The translations under genes and the position numbers were made by a program. From Streptomyces sp. SCUT-3 (GTDB lineage Bacteria; Actinomycetota; Actinomycetes; Streptomycetales; Streptomycetaceae), in contig NZ_CP046907.1 of assembly GCF_014083985.1 (NCBI RefSeq), positions 186,001 to 250,000 on the forward strand: a DNA stretch of 64,000 bases. Direction: 5' to 3'. A model generated the notes under the pieces. The model was not told the DNA's origin. It saw nothing but the letters and a program-made list of their open reading frames with translations, and did no database searches. The first letter of the stretch is position 1, and each line of letters begins with the position of its first letter. This document shows positions 27,222-36,070 of this stretch, in pieces.

Positions 27222-28376
27222 TTGACGCGGCTCACCGGCGGCGACCCCTCGCTGCTGCGGCGGATCAACTCCGCCGTGGTCCTGCACGCCCTGCGGGAGG
27301 CCCGGACGGCGACGCTGACCGAGCTGGCGGGCGGCACGGGGCTGTCCCGGCCCACCGTCGAGGGCGTGGTCGAGGACCTGGTGGCCTCCGGCCTGGCCGC
27401 CGAGGCGCCGACGGAACGGGAGGACGCGCGGCGGCAGGGCCGCCCCGCCCGCCGCTTCCGCTTCCGCGCCGAGGCCGGCCACCTGCTGGGGATCGAGATC
27501 GGGGCGCACCGCGTGCGGGTGGTCCTGTCGGACCTGGAAGGGCGCGTGCTGGGCCGGCACGGGCGCGCGGTGGACGAGTCCCTCCCCGCCGGCGAGCGGC
27601 TGGAGCGGGCGCGGGCCGCCGTCACCGAGCTGCTGCGCAGGTCCGGGGTGGCACGCGACTCGCTGCGGGCGGTCGGGGTGGGCAGCCCCGGGATCGTGGA
27701 GGCCGACGGGACGGTGCGGCTGTGCACCGCGCTGCCGGGGTGGAGCGGGCTGCCGCTGGCCGACCGGCTGCGCCGCTCGTTCCGCTGCCCGGTGCTGGTG
27801 GAGAACGACGCCAACGCGGCGGTGGTGGCCGAGCACTGGCAGGGGGCCGCGGCCGGGGTGGACGACGTCGTCCTGGTGCTGGCGGGCCTGAGCCCCGGGG
27901 CGGGCTCGCTGATCGGGGGCCGGCTGCACCGCGGCCACGGCGGGGCGGCCGGGGAGATCGGCGCCCTGCACCTGCTGGGGCGCGAGGACCGGCCGGAGCG
28001 GCTGCTGTCGACCACCGGGACCCCGCTGGAGCCGCTGGACGAGGCCGCGGTGGCCCGCGTCTTCGCCCTGGCCAAGGAGGGTGACGCCGCGGCGTGCGGG
28101 GCCAGGGACCGGTTCGTGGAGCGGCTGGTGCACGACGTGGCCGCGCTGGTGCTCGCCCTGGACCCGGAGCTGGTGGTGGTGGGCGGCTGGGCCGCCGGGC
28201 TGGAGCAGGTGCTCGGACCGGTGCGCGAGCGGCTGTCCCGGTACTGCCTGCGCACTCCGCGGGTGGCGCTGTCGACACTGGGCGGGGAGGCGGTCGCCAC
28301 GGGCGCGCTGCGCCTGGCGCTGGACCACGTCGAGGAGCGCATGTTCCCGGTGGGGCCGGCCGCGCGGGGCGGCTGA
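27222..28376 (+). CDS. ROK-family transcriptional regulator
   Basis: The 384-residue product has an N-terminal winged helix (LREARTATLTELAGGTGLSRPTVEGVVEDLVASGL, about 25-60) followed by a ROK fold. The ATP-site motif is degenerate (GIEIGAHRVRVV in place of DxGGTK), and the zinc Cys cluster of ROK kinases is absent, so it is probably a repressor without sugar-kinase activity. The TTG start at 27222 is supported by GAGGAGGGGC. It is divergent from ku. Its ligand is probably a sugar, by family. Confidence 0.88.
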   Translation: MTRLTGGDPSLLRRINSAVVLHALREARTATLTELAGGTGLSRPTVEGVVEDLVASGLAAEAPTEREDARRQGRPARRFRFRAEAGHLLGIEIGAHRVRVVLSDLEGRVLGRHGRAVDESLPAGERLERARAAVTELLRRSGVARDSLRAVGVGSPGIVEADGTVRLCTALPGWSGLPLADRLRRSFRCPVLVENDANAAVVAEHWQGAAAGVDDVVLVLAGLSPGAGSLIGGRLHRGHGGAAGEIGALHLLGREDRPERLLSTTGTPLEPLDEAAVARVFALAKEGDAAACGARDRFVERLVHDVAALVLALDPELVVVGGWAAGLEQVLGPVRERLSRYCLRTPRVALSTLGGEAVATGALRLALDHVEERMFPVGPAARGG

Positions 28377-28424
28377 CCGCCCCTCCCGCGCCCGCCCCGG
28401 CCGGGGCGGGCGCGGGAGGGGCGG
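28377..28424. terminator. Bidirectional terminator between the ROK and GntR genes
   Basis: A perfect 22-bp inverted repeat (28377-28398 and 28403-28424) separated by GGCC begins immediately after the ROK stop codon and ends 14 bp before the convergent GntR stop. Confidence 0.85.
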
Positions 28425-28437
28425 ACCCGTGAGCGGG

Positions 28438-29193
28438 TCAGGAGGCGCGGGCGGCCTCGTGGTGGGTTATGTCCACCGCGCCGCCGTCGCCGAAGGTCAG
28501 GCGGCAGGTGTCGGCGCGGTAGGTGGAGACGGCGACCGCCGCGGTGGCCCCGCCGGCCCGGTAGCGGGTGGTGACGACGAGCACGGGCGCGCCCGGCAGC
28601 CGGTCCAGCTGCTTGGCGTCCTCGGCCCGGGCCGACCCCAGTTCGACCGCGCTCTCCGCGCCCGACAGCTCCAGCAGCCGCAGCTCCCGCAGGACGGCCG
28701 GGGCGTGCTCGGCCGGCGACAGCGCCCGCGGCAGGCCGGGGACGGAGGCGGCGGGGACGTACAGGATCTCGGTGCCGACCGTCCGGTCGCCGACCGTGCG
28801 CACCCGGCGCACGGTGTGGACGGACTCGCCGGCGGCGGTGCCCAGAGCCTCGGCGACCTGCGCGGGGGCGGCGGCCTCGGCGCAGCCGACGGTGCGCCAG
28901 CCGTCGTGGTCCGCACCGGGCCAGGTCCCGGGGGACGGCGCGACGGAGACGGCCGTGCGGGGCGGGGCAACCGTGGTGCCGACGCCGCGGCGCCGCTGCA
29001 GGCGGCCCTCGAGCTCCAGCTGCTCCAGCGCCTGGCGCAGGGTGGCCCGGGCGACGCCGAAGCGGGCGGCCAGCTCGCGCTCGTTGGGCAGGATCTCGCC
29101 CACCTCGAACTCCCGCTCCAGGGCGTCGTCGAGCACGGTCCTCAGGTGCCAGTACTTCGGCTCCTGCGCGGTCTCCGGCCTCGTGGTGGTCAC
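28438..29193 (-). CDS. GntR-family regulator, HutC/UTRA subfamily
   Basis: The 251-residue product has an N-terminal winged helix (GEILPNERELAARFGVARATLRQALEQLELEGRL, about 32-66) and a UTRA effector domain (90-250). GTG 29193 has GGAGGACAGG upstream. It is divergent from an SDR gene with an AT-rich spacer and a perfect 7-bp palindrome, so it probably regulates that gene and itself. The effector is unknown; UTRA ligands are usually sugars, sugar phosphates or small acids. Confidence 0.88.
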   Translation of the reverse strand: MTTTRPETAQEPKYWHLRTVLDDALEREFEVGEILPNERELAARFGVARATLRQALEQLELEGRLQRRRGVGTTVAPPRTAVSVAPSPGTWPGADHDGWRTVGCAEAAAPAQVAEALGTAAGESVHTVRRVRTVGDRTVGTEILYVPAASVPGLPRALSPAEHAPAVLRELRLLELSGAESAVELGSARAEDAKQLDRLPGAPVLVVTTRYRAGGATAAVAVSTYRADTCRLTFGDGGAVDITHHEAARAS

Positions 29194-29268
29194 CCTGTCC
29201 TCCGTCCGGGGCGCACGGACCCGCGCGCCCTCGAGGTTATTGCGCCCTTGTTTATTAAAGGTTGTTGC

Positions 29269-29284
29269 ACTGTCGAGCGACAGT
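29269..29284. promoter_or_regulatory. Candidate GntR operator in the divergent spacer
   Basis: ACTGTCG and CGACAGT form a perfect inverted repeat with a 2-bp spacer, next to the only A/T-rich patch in the intergenic region (29232-29262), which likely holds both promoters. Confidence 0.5.
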
Positions 29285-29387
29285 AGGGACGCCCGGGGAG
29301 TTGGTCAAGACCAATCCCCCGGAGGGGTGCGCGGGCCGGTACGGTGGGGCCGTCCCGGAGGTTCTCGCGGAAGTTGGGGTGCTCGCT

Positions 29388-30134
29388 TTGGCTGCTGTCA
29401 CCGTCGTCACCGGCGGCTCGCGCGGTATCGGGGCCGCCGTCGCCCTGCGCCTGGCCGGGGAGGGGCACGCGGTCGGCATCGGCTATCTGCAGGCCCGGCA
29501 GGAGGCCGAGGAGGTCGCGGCGAAGGTGCGCGCGGCGGGCGCGCGGTGCGTGGTGCACCGGGTGGAGACCGCCGACGAGGAGCAGGTGGACGCGTTCTTC
29601 GACGCCGTGGCCGGGGAGCTGGGCCCGGTGACCGGGCTGGTCAACAACGCCGGGATCACCGGTCCGCTGGGGCGGTTCACCGAGACCCCGGTCGAGGTCG
29701 TGCGGCGGGTGGTGGACGTCAACGTCGTCGGGGCCATGCTCTGCGCGCGGCGCGCGGCGCGGGAGATGTCCACCCGGCACGGCGGGCGGGGCGGGGCGAT
29801 CGTCAACATCTCCTCCGGCGCGGCGACCCTCGGCAGCCCCGGGGAGTACGTGCACTACGCGGCGACCAAGGCCGCGGTCGACACGCTCACCCTCGGGTTG
29901 GCCAAGGAGCTGGCCGGCGAGGGGGTGCGGGTGAACTCCGTGCAGCCGGGGATGGTGGTGACCGGTATCCACGCGGCGATGGGCGACCCGCAGCGGCCGT
30001 GGCGCGACGCGGGCCGCGTGCCGATGGGACGCCCCGGGGAGCCGGAGGAGGTCGCCGGGGCGGTGGCCTGGCTGCTCTCCCCCGACGCCTCCTACACCAC
30101 GGGCGCCGTGCTGCGGGTGGCCGGCGGGCTTTGA
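29388..30134 (+). CDS. Short-chain dehydrogenase/reductase
   Basis: The product is about 248 residues. The cofactor motif TGGSRGIG (8-15), NNAG (87-90), Ser142/143 and YxxxK (Tyr157, Lys161) identify a classical SDR close to 3-oxoacyl-ACP reductase-like enzymes. The frame is open upstream to 29262. TTG 29388 (MAAVTVVTGG) is chosen because the Rossmann fold starts there and GGGGTG lies six bases upstream; GTG 29379 is an alternative. The substrate is unknown. Confidence 0.86.
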   Translation: MAAVTVVTGGSRGIGAAVALRLAGEGHAVGIGYLQARQEAEEVAAKVRAAGARCVVHRVETADEEQVDAFFDAVAGELGPVTGLVNNAGITGPLGRFTETPVEVVRRVVDVNVVGAMLCARRAAREMSTRHGGRGGAIVNISSGAATLGSPGEYVHYAATKAAVDTLTLGLAKELAGEGVRVNSVQPGMVVTGIHAAMGDPQRPWRDAGRVPMGRPGEPEEVAGAVAWLLSPDASYTTGAVLRVAGGL

Positions 30135-30228
30135 ACGGCCCGCCCCCTGACCGGTTGCCCGGCCCGTCGGCGGACCGGGTGCCCGGCCCGCCGGCGGACC
30201 GCCGGGCGGCGGGCCGCCGCCGCCCGGG

Positions 30229-31524
30229 TCAGGCGCGGGTGCGGGCCCGGACGCGCACCGCGGCCACCGCCAGGGGGGCCAGCAGCAGCGCGGCCGAGGC
30301 GTTGAGCCAGGAGTAGCCCGCGGTGGCGGTGATCACGCCCGCCAGCACGCCCCCGACGGCCGCGGCCACGTTCATCACCAGGTCGGACAGGCCCTGGGCG
30401 GCGGCCCGGGCGGGCTGCGGCACCGTGTCGGTCAGCAGTGCCGAGCCGGCGACCAGCCCGGCCGACCAGCCCAGCCCCAGCAGGAACAGTCCCGCCGCGC
30501 TGCGCACGTGGCTGTGGCCGGCCGTGCCGGCCAGGAGGGCCGCCAGGCCGAGCAGCACCACGGCCAGCAGGATCACCGGCGGGCGCCCGAAGCGGTCGCT
30601 CAGCCTGCCCATGACGGGCGAGAAGGCGTACATGCCGGCGATGTGGATGCTGATCACCAGGCCGATCAGTTCGATGCTCGCGCCGTGGTGCCCCAGGTCC
30701 ACCGGGGTCATCACCATGATCGAGACCATCACCGCGTGGGAGATCGCGACCGCCGCCACGGCCAGCAGCGCGCCGGACGAACCGGTCACCGCCGCCAGGC
30801 CGTCCCGCAGCGTGCCGTGCTTCGCCCCGCCGGGGGCCTGCGGCTCCAGCGACCGGGCCACCAGCAGCGGGTCGGGGCGCAGCAGCAGGAAGACGCCGGC
30901 GCCCGCCACGAGGAACACCGCGGCCGCCCACAGGAAGGGCCCCGCCATGGGCGGGACGCCCAGCCCCGCGACCGAGCGGTCCGCGGGGCCCGCGATGTTC
31001 GGCCCCAGGACCGAGCCGACGGTGGTGGACCACACCACCAGCGAGATGGCGCGGCCCCGGCGGTCGGGCTCGGCCAGGTCGACCGCGCCGTAGCGGGCCT
31101 GGAGCCCGGCCGCCGACGCCGCGCCGAAGGCCGCCATGCCGGCCAGCATCAGGGGGAAGACCTCCAGCACCGCGGCCAGGACGACGACCACCGCCCCCAC
31201 CGCGGCCGTCAGGTAGCCCAGCACCAGGCCGGGCCTGCGTCCCTTGCGGGCCATGAGCGCGGCCATCGGCAGTGCGGCCATCGCGCTGCCGACCACCGAG
31301 GCGGTCATCGCGAGGCCGGCCATGGCGTCCGAACCGCTCAGGTCGCGGGCGAGGAGGGCGGCGAGGGCGACGCCGGTGGCCACGCCCAGGCCCCCGAGCA
31401 CCTGGCTGCCCACCAGCACCGCCGTGGTGCGGCGGCGGACGGCGGCCAGGTCCGCGGGGGGCTCGGGTATGAGCGGGGGGACATCCTGTGCGGGGGGCTG
31501 AACCGGTTCGGTCTCTTTGGTCAC
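30229..31524 (-). CDS. MFS transporter
   Basis: The 431-residue product has about 12 hydrophobic segments and a typical MFS loop 2-3 motif (ARKGRRPGLVLGY) plus a matching second-half loop (GRLSDRFGRPP). The GTG start at 31524 gives a 35-residue Pro/Glu-rich cytosolic N-terminus; the frame remains open upstream. The drug-efflux type is likely, but the substrate is unknown. It is divergent from the F420-dependent enzyme gene. Confidence 0.85.
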   Translation of the reverse strand: MTKETEPVQPPAQDVPPLIPEPPADLAAVRRRTTAVLVGSQVLGGLGVATGVALAALLARDLSGSDAMAGLAMTASVVGSAMAALPMAALMARKGRRPGLVLGYLTAAVGAVVVVLAAVLEVFPLMLAGMAAFGAASAAGLQARYGAVDLAEPDRRGRAISLVVWSTTVGSVLGPNIAGPADRSVAGLGVPPMAGPFLWAAAVFLVAGAGVFLLLRPDPLLVARSLEPQAPGGAKHGTLRDGLAAVTGSSGALLAVAAVAISHAVMVSIMVMTPVDLGHHGASIELIGLVISIHIAGMYAFSPVMGRLSDRFGRPPVILLAVVLLGLAALLAGTAGHSHVRSAAGLFLLGLGWSAGLVAGSALLTDTVPQPARAAAQGLSDLVMNVAAAVGGVLAGVITATAGYSWLNASAALLLAPLAVAAVRVRARTRA

Positions 31525-31654
31525 CCCGGCAGTGTGCCAGGCGGGCCGGTAAGGGGCACGGGTGGGTGGCGCCACCGACGCGGCCGGCCCCGGGCGGGCC
31601 TCCGCCACCCTCCCGGCCCGGTTTGTCCGTATCCGGCCCGGGCAGACGGCCCGC

Positions 31655-32620
31655 ATGGTGCAATGGGGCTACACGATGATGACCGAGCAGGCCGGCCCGC
31701 GTCAGCTGGTGGAGGACGTCGTCCACGCCGAGCGGGCGGGTTTCGACTTCTCCGTCACCTCCGACCACTACTTCCCGTGGCTGGCCTCCCAGGGCCACGC
31801 CCCCTACGCCTGGGCGGTCCTGGGCGCGGCGGCGCAGGCGACCGACGCGATCCCGCTGATGACGTACGTGACCTGCCCGACCGTCCGCTACCACCCGGCG
31901 GTGGTGGCGCAGAAGGCGGCCACCCTGCAGCTGCTGTCCGGCGGCCGCTTCCGCCTCGGGCTGGGCTCCGGGGAGAACCTCAACGAGCACGTGGTGGGCC
32001 GGGGCTGGCCCTCCGCGGACGTCCGCCAGGCGATGCTCGCGGAGGCCGTGGAGATCATCCGCGCGCTCTTCGCGGGCGGGTACGTCAACCACCACGGCGA
32101 GTACTTCGACGTGGACTCGGCCAAGCTGTGGGACCTTCCCGAGACCGCCCCGCCCATCGGGATCGCCGTCTCCGGGGAGCAGGGGTGCGCGCTGGCCGGG
32201 CGGCTGGCCGACCTGGTGATCGCCACCGAGCCGAAGGCGGAGCTGCCGGAGGCGTTCGACCGCCACGGCGGCCGGGGCAAGCCGCGCGTGGGCCAGGTCC
32301 CGGTGTGCTACGACACGGACCGGGAGGCGGCGCTGGAGCGCGCCCACGAGCAGTTCCGCTGGTCGGCGGGCAGTTGGAAGGTCAACTCCGAGCTGCCCGG
32401 GCCGAAGTCGTTCGAGGCGGCGACGGAGACGGTGCGGCCCGAGGACGTCGCGCAGTCCGTGCCCTGCGGCAGCGACGTGGACGAGTTCGTCGAACGCGTC
32501 CGCCCCTACGTGGAGGCCGGCTACACCGAGGTGGCCCTGGTGCAGATCGGCGGCGGCCACCAGCGGCCTTTCCTGGACTGGGCGAAGGCCGAACTGCTCC
32601 CGGCGCTGCGGGAGCTGTGA
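31655..32620 (+). CDS. F420-dependent oxidoreductase of the G6PDH-like luciferase family
   Basis: The 321-residue luciferase-fold protein has the subfamily hallmarks MVQWGYTMMTEQAGPRQLV at the start, SDHYFPWL, LGLGSGENLNEHVVG, GIAVSGEQ and VQIGGGHQ. This group (TIGR03557-like) uses coenzyme F420 for hydride transfer. Sequence relatives are annotated as F420-dependent glucose-6-phosphate dehydrogenase-like, but the substrate is unproven. ATG 31655 begins the conserved protein; the upstream open frame lacks a better start. Confidence 0.88.
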   Translation: MVQWGYTMMTEQAGPRQLVEDVVHAERAGFDFSVTSDHYFPWLASQGHAPYAWAVLGAAAQATDAIPLMTYVTCPTVRYHPAVVAQKAATLQLLSGGRFRLGLGSGENLNEHVVGRGWPSADVRQAMLAEAVEIIRALFAGGYVNHHGEYFDVDSAKLWDLPETAPPIGIAVSGEQGCALAGRLADLVIATEPKAELPEAFDRHGGRGKPRVGQVPVCYDTDREAALERAHEQFRWSAGSWKVNSELPGPKSFEAATETVRPEDVAQSVPCGSDVDEFVERVRPYVEAGYTEVALVQIGGGHQRPFLDWAKAELLPALREL

Positions 32621-32679
32621 GGACCGCGGACGGGGCGGTGGGCGAGGGGCGCCCCCGGGAACCGCCCCGTCCGCGCACG

Positions 32680-32716
32680 AAGGGCGCGGCCCCGGTCGTA
32701 CCGGGGCCGCGCCCTT
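32680..32716. terminator. Bidirectional terminator
   Basis: A perfect 17-bp inverted repeat (32680-32696 and 32700-32716, 3-nt loop) lies between the convergent F420-enzyme and SRPBCC genes. Confidence 0.85.
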
Positions 32717-32734
32717 GATGGGGCGTGCACGGTG

Positions 32735-33181
32735 TCAGACCTGGCCGCGCCAGGCGCCCGTCTCGACGCCGCGCTTCTCGATCAGCTCCTTGAAGCGCTC
32801 CAGGTCGCCCTTGACCTGGCGGCGGACGAAGCCGAGCTTGTCGCCGACGGTGTCCAGCAGCCCCTCCGGGGAGTGGTCCATCTGCAGCATGACCTTGGTG
32901 CGGCTGTCGTCCAGCCGGTGGAACGTGACCACGCCGGCCTGGTCGGGCCCGGTGGTGCTCCTCCAGGCGACCCGCTCGTCGGGGATCTGCTCGGTGATGT
33001 CGGCGTCGAACTCGCGCTCCACGCCGTCGACCTTCGTCACCCAGTGGGTGCGGGTGTCGGTGACCTGGTCGACCCGCTCGACCCCCTTCATGAACCGGGG
33101 GAAATCGGCGAACTGGGTCCACTGGTTGTACGCCGTGCGCACGGGGACCGCGACCTCGATCGACTCCTCCACCTGCGACAT
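32735..33181 (-). CDS. SRPBCC-fold (cyclase/dehydrase-like) protein
   Basis: The 148-residue product has a START-like pattern: ESIEVAVPVRTAYNQWTQFADFPRFMKGV at the start, then alternating beta strands and a long C-terminal helix (LLDTVGDKLGFVRRQVKGDLERFKELIEKRG). Such proteins in actinobacteria are often stress-induced lipid or ligand binders. ATG 33181 has GAGGTGAA upstream. No polyketide genes are near. Confidence 0.85.
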   Translation of the reverse strand: MSQVEESIEVAVPVRTAYNQWTQFADFPRFMKGVERVDQVTDTRTHWVTKVDGVEREFDADITEQIPDERVAWRSTTGPDQAGVVTFHRLDDSRTKVMLQMDHSPEGLLDTVGDKLGFVRRQVKGDLERFKELIEKRGVETGAWRGQV

Positions 33182-33288
33182 GGGGCATTCACCTCGTTCT
33201 GTGTCAGATTCGATCCCTTGCTGACGGTTCGCGTGCCCGTGTTCGCGCGGCGGAAACCTGAATTCCCGTCAGGGGGTGCGGCCGCCGG

Positions 33289-34416
33289 TCACGGGAGGCG
33301 GGCCAGGGCGGCCATCGTGCGGCCGATCAGCCCGGGCGCGTCGGCGTCCCGATTTCCCTCCAGCATCCAGGTGCCCAGCTGCACGGAGTTGTCGACCACC
33401 ATGCGCACGCGGGGCAGGCGCCGGTCGCGGTACTCGGTGAGCAGGGCGTCGTCGAGGGTGTCGCGGGTGGTGAGCAGTTCGGCGAGGACGAGGACGTCCT
33501 CCAGGGACATCGCGGCGCCCTGGGCGATGGTGGGCGGGCAGGCGTGGGCGGCGTCGCCGGCCAGGACGACCCGGCCCCGGTGCCAGGGGCCCTCGACCAG
33601 CAGCCGCTGGGTCCAGGTGTAGTTGACCCGCGCCGGGTCGGTGATGTGCCCGGCTATCTCCTTCCACGCGCCGCCGTACCCCTCGGCCAGGCGCCGCATC
33701 TCGTCCGCGTACGAGGCGGGGTCCAGCGCGTCGCGGCCGCGCCCGGGCTCGACCAGGTAGGCGTAGAGGGTGTCCTCGCCGGTGGGGCAGTAGCCGGCGA
33801 GGAAGCACGGCCCGCCGTGGGCGAGGTCGGTGCGCACCACCGAGGCCGGGCGCGGGGCGGGGACGCGCCAGACGCCCATTCCGGTGGGCTCGGGCCGGTC
33901 GGTGATGCCGATCGCCTCCCGTACCGCGGAGTTGACGCCGTCGGCGGCCACCACCAGGTCGTAGCGGCCGGTCGTGCCGTCGGTGAAGGCCACGTCGACG
34001 CCGGTGCCGTCCTGCTCCAGGGAGGTCACCGTGCAGCCCAGGCGGACCCCGGCGCCGCAGGCGCGCACCGCGTCGGCGAGGATCTCCTGCAGCCGGGGGC
34101 GCTGCATGCCCACGGTGGCGGGGAGGTCGTCGCCGCCGGCGCGGAGGTCGCGCTGCACGTGCACCACGGTGCCGTCCGGGGTGGTGATGCCCAGGTCGTC
34201 GAAGCCGAAGCCGTCGGCCTCGACGCGCTCCCACACGCCGACCTCGCGCAGCACCCGCAGCGCGTTGCCCTGCAGGGTGATGCCGGAGCCGGAGACGTTC
34301 CATTCGGGGTCGACCTCGACGAGGTCCACCTCGACACCGGCCCGGCTGAGCAGCACGGCCAGGCTGTTGCCCGCCGTGCCGCCGCCGACGACGAGAACGG
34401 TGCTGACGCTGGTCAT
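33289..34416 (-). CDS. FAD-dependent aromatic hydroxylase-like monooxygenase
   Basis: The 375-residue group A flavoprotein monooxygenase has an N-terminal VVGGGTAGNSLAV dinucleotide motif (about 9-21), the DG motif VVAADGVNSAVR (near 155) and the GD motif VVLAGDAAHACPP (near 280). Enzymes of this group hydroxylate aromatic or polyketide substrates with NAD(P)H and O2. ATG 34416 precedes the beta-alpha-beta fold. No partner reductase is needed and none is present. Confidence 0.88.
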   Translation of the reverse strand: MTSVSTVLVVGGGTAGNSLAVLLSRAGVEVDLVEVDPEWNVSGSGITLQGNALRVLREVGVWERVEADGFGFDDLGITTPDGTVVHVQRDLRAGGDDLPATVGMQRPRLQEILADAVRACGAGVRLGCTVTSLEQDGTGVDVAFTDGTTGRYDLVVAADGVNSAVREAIGITDRPEPTGMGVWRVPAPRPASVVRTDLAHGGPCFLAGYCPTGEDTLYAYLVEPGRGRDALDPASYADEMRRLAEGYGGAWKEIAGHITDPARVNYTWTQRLLVEGPWHRGRVVLAGDAAHACPPTIAQGAAMSLEDVLVLAELLTTRDTLDDALLTEYRDRRLPRVRMVVDNSVQLGTWMLEGNRDADAPGLIGRTMAALARLP

Positions 34417-34550
34417 GGGCTTCCTTCCCTCAGGGGCCCCATCCCCGGGGCCCTCGGTGGGCAAGTCTGCGGGCAGCCCCGGGGCGGCCCTTGGCCGGGG
34501 TCGGCAACCGTGCTTTCCGAAAAGGGCAGTTGACGGGGCCCGGCGGTGCG

Positions 34551-34576
34551 GGAATACGCACTTCGGGGGCGCTGTT
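34551..34576 (+). promoter_or_regulatory. SigR-type (disulfide stress) promoter of trxA
   Basis: GGGAAT (GGAAT at 34551-34555), exactly 18 bp, then GTT (34574-34576, followed by G) matches the known actinobacterial SigR consensus GGAAT-N18-GTT. It lies 40 bp upstream of a thioredoxin start, a classic SigR target. Confidence 0.8.
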
Positions 34577-34616
34577 GGACCGGTCCGGGGGCCGACCGGC
34601 GAGGGAAGGGAACCCC

Positions 34617-34982
34617 ATGGCGAGCACCGTCGAACTCACCCGCGACAGCTTCGTGGACACCGTCCGGGGCGACGGCATCCACCTGGTCGACTTCTGGGCC
34701 GCCTGGTGCGGCCCGTGCCGGGCCTTCGCCCCGGTCTTCGAGCAGGTCGCGCAGCAGAACCCGGACGTGACCTTCGGCAAGGTCGACACCGAGCAGGAGC
34801 CGGAGCTGTCCGCGGCCCTGGAGATCAGCTCGATCCCGACGCTGATGGCCTTCCGCGACGGCGTGCTGGTCTTCTCCCAGCCCGGCGCGCTGCCCCGTCC
34901 CGCGCTGGAGGACCTGCTCTCCCAGGTGCGCGCGCTGGACATGGACGAGGTCAGGGCCCAGATCGCCGAGCAGCAGAGCTGA
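34617..34982 (+). CDS. trxA: Thioredoxin
   Basis: The 121-residue cytoplasmic thioredoxin has the active site WCGPC (Cys31, Cys34), the cis-Pro region SSIPTLMAF and a C-terminal acidic helix slightly longer than usual. It reduces protein disulfides. ATG 34617 has GAGGGAAGGG upstream. Expression is predicted to be induced by thiol oxidation through the upstream SigR-type promoter. No trxB is adjacent. Confidence 0.94.
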   Translation: MASTVELTRDSFVDTVRGDGIHLVDFWAAWCGPCRAFAPVFEQVAQQNPDVTFGKVDTEQEPELSAALEISSIPTLMAFRDGVLVFSQPGALPRPALEDLLSQVRALDMDEVRAQIAEQQS

Positions 34983-35127
34983 CCGCCGGGGCCGCCCCCC
35001 GGCGCTCCTCGGTGCGGCTTGCCCCGGTGCGTCCGGCGCGCCCCGGGCCGCCGCGTCCTGCGTCCGGCCGGGGGTCACGGGCCGGGCGGACTGGTGCGAA
35101 CGGCCCCCCGCAGGGCATGGTTCCGGC

Positions 35128-36021
35128 ATGGCAGCGGTATCGGTCTCCAAGGTGACGGGGAACCCGGCGGGGCTTCCCCCGGTGAGCGTGTGGTACGAGC
35201 GGCAGGGCTCCGGCGAACCGGTGGTCCTGCTGCACGGGATAGGGCACCACCGGCAGGCGTGGGACCCGGTGGTCCCGCTCCTGGCCGCCGAGCGCGAGGT
35301 GATCGCCCTGGACCTGCCGGGCTTCGGCGACTCCCCCTCCCCCGGCTCCGGCGCGCCCCACGACCTGCCGACGGCGGTCGCGCAGCTGGGCGCGGTGTTC
35401 GACGCGCTCGGCCTGGAGCGCCCGCACGTGGCCGGCAACTCCCTGGGCGGCCTGATCGCCCTGCGGCTGGCCCAGGCGGGCCTGGTGCGCAGCGTCACCG
35501 CGCTGGCGCCCGCGGGTTTCTGGACGGAGGCGGAGCGCCGGTACGCCTACGCGCTGCTGAACGCGATGCGGCTGGGCGCCCGGTCCCTGCCGGAGACCGC
35601 GGTGGAGCGGCTGGCCCGCAGCGCGGCCGGTCGCGCCGCGCTCACCTCGGTGATCTACGCCCGGCCCGGCCGGCGCTCCCCCGGCGCGGTGGTGGCCGAG
35701 ACGCGGGCCCTGCGCGAGGCCCGGGCCTTCGGGGCCACCCTGGCGGCGGGCCGGTCCCCGGGCCTGTTCAGCGGCGGCATCGAGGGGGTGCCGGTGACCG
35801 TGGCCTGGGGCACTCACGACCGGATCCTGCTGCGGCGGCAGGGGGTGCGGGCCAAGCAGGCCCTGCCCGGGGCGCGCCTGGTCCGGCTGCCGGGCTGCGG
35901 GCACGTGCCGATGAACGACGACCCGCAGCTGGTGGCCAGGGTGATCCTCGACGGCAGCCGCCCGGCGGGTCGGGCCGCCGGCCCCGGCACGGACGGGGGG
36001 ACCCGGGCCGCGGCGCGTTGA
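35128..36021 (+). CDS. Alpha/beta hydrolase
   Basis: The 297-residue product has an intact triad: Ser105 in GNSLGG, Asp231 in GTHDRIL and His259 in GCGHVPM. The oxyanion segment LLHGIGHHRQAW lies near residues 34-46. The lid (about 135-200) is Arg-rich. The C-terminal 20 residues are low-complexity Gly/Ala/Arg. The substrate is unknown. It is convergent with the aldehyde oxidoreductase operon. Confidence 0.88.
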   Translation: MAAVSVSKVTGNPAGLPPVSVWYERQGSGEPVVLLHGIGHHRQAWDPVVPLLAAEREVIALDLPGFGDSPSPGSGAPHDLPTAVAQLGAVFDALGLERPHVAGNSLGGLIALRLAQAGLVRSVTALAPAGFWTEAERRYAYALLNAMRLGARSLPETAVERLARSAAGRAALTSVIYARPGRRSPGAVVAETRALREARAFGATLAAGRSPGLFSGGIEGVPVTVAWGTHDRILLRRQGVRAKQALPGARLVRLPGCGHVPMNDDPQLVARVILDGSRPAGRAAGPGTDGGTRAAAR

Positions 36022-36070
36022 GCGCGTCCGGACGGGCCGCGGCGCGCCGCGCCGGCGCCCGCCCGTGCGG

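Noticed and set aside
28377-28424. A long perfect palindrome considered as an attachment site or transposon end
   Set aside because: It lies exactly between two convergent stop codons and similar palindromes occur at many gene ends, so a terminator explains it better.
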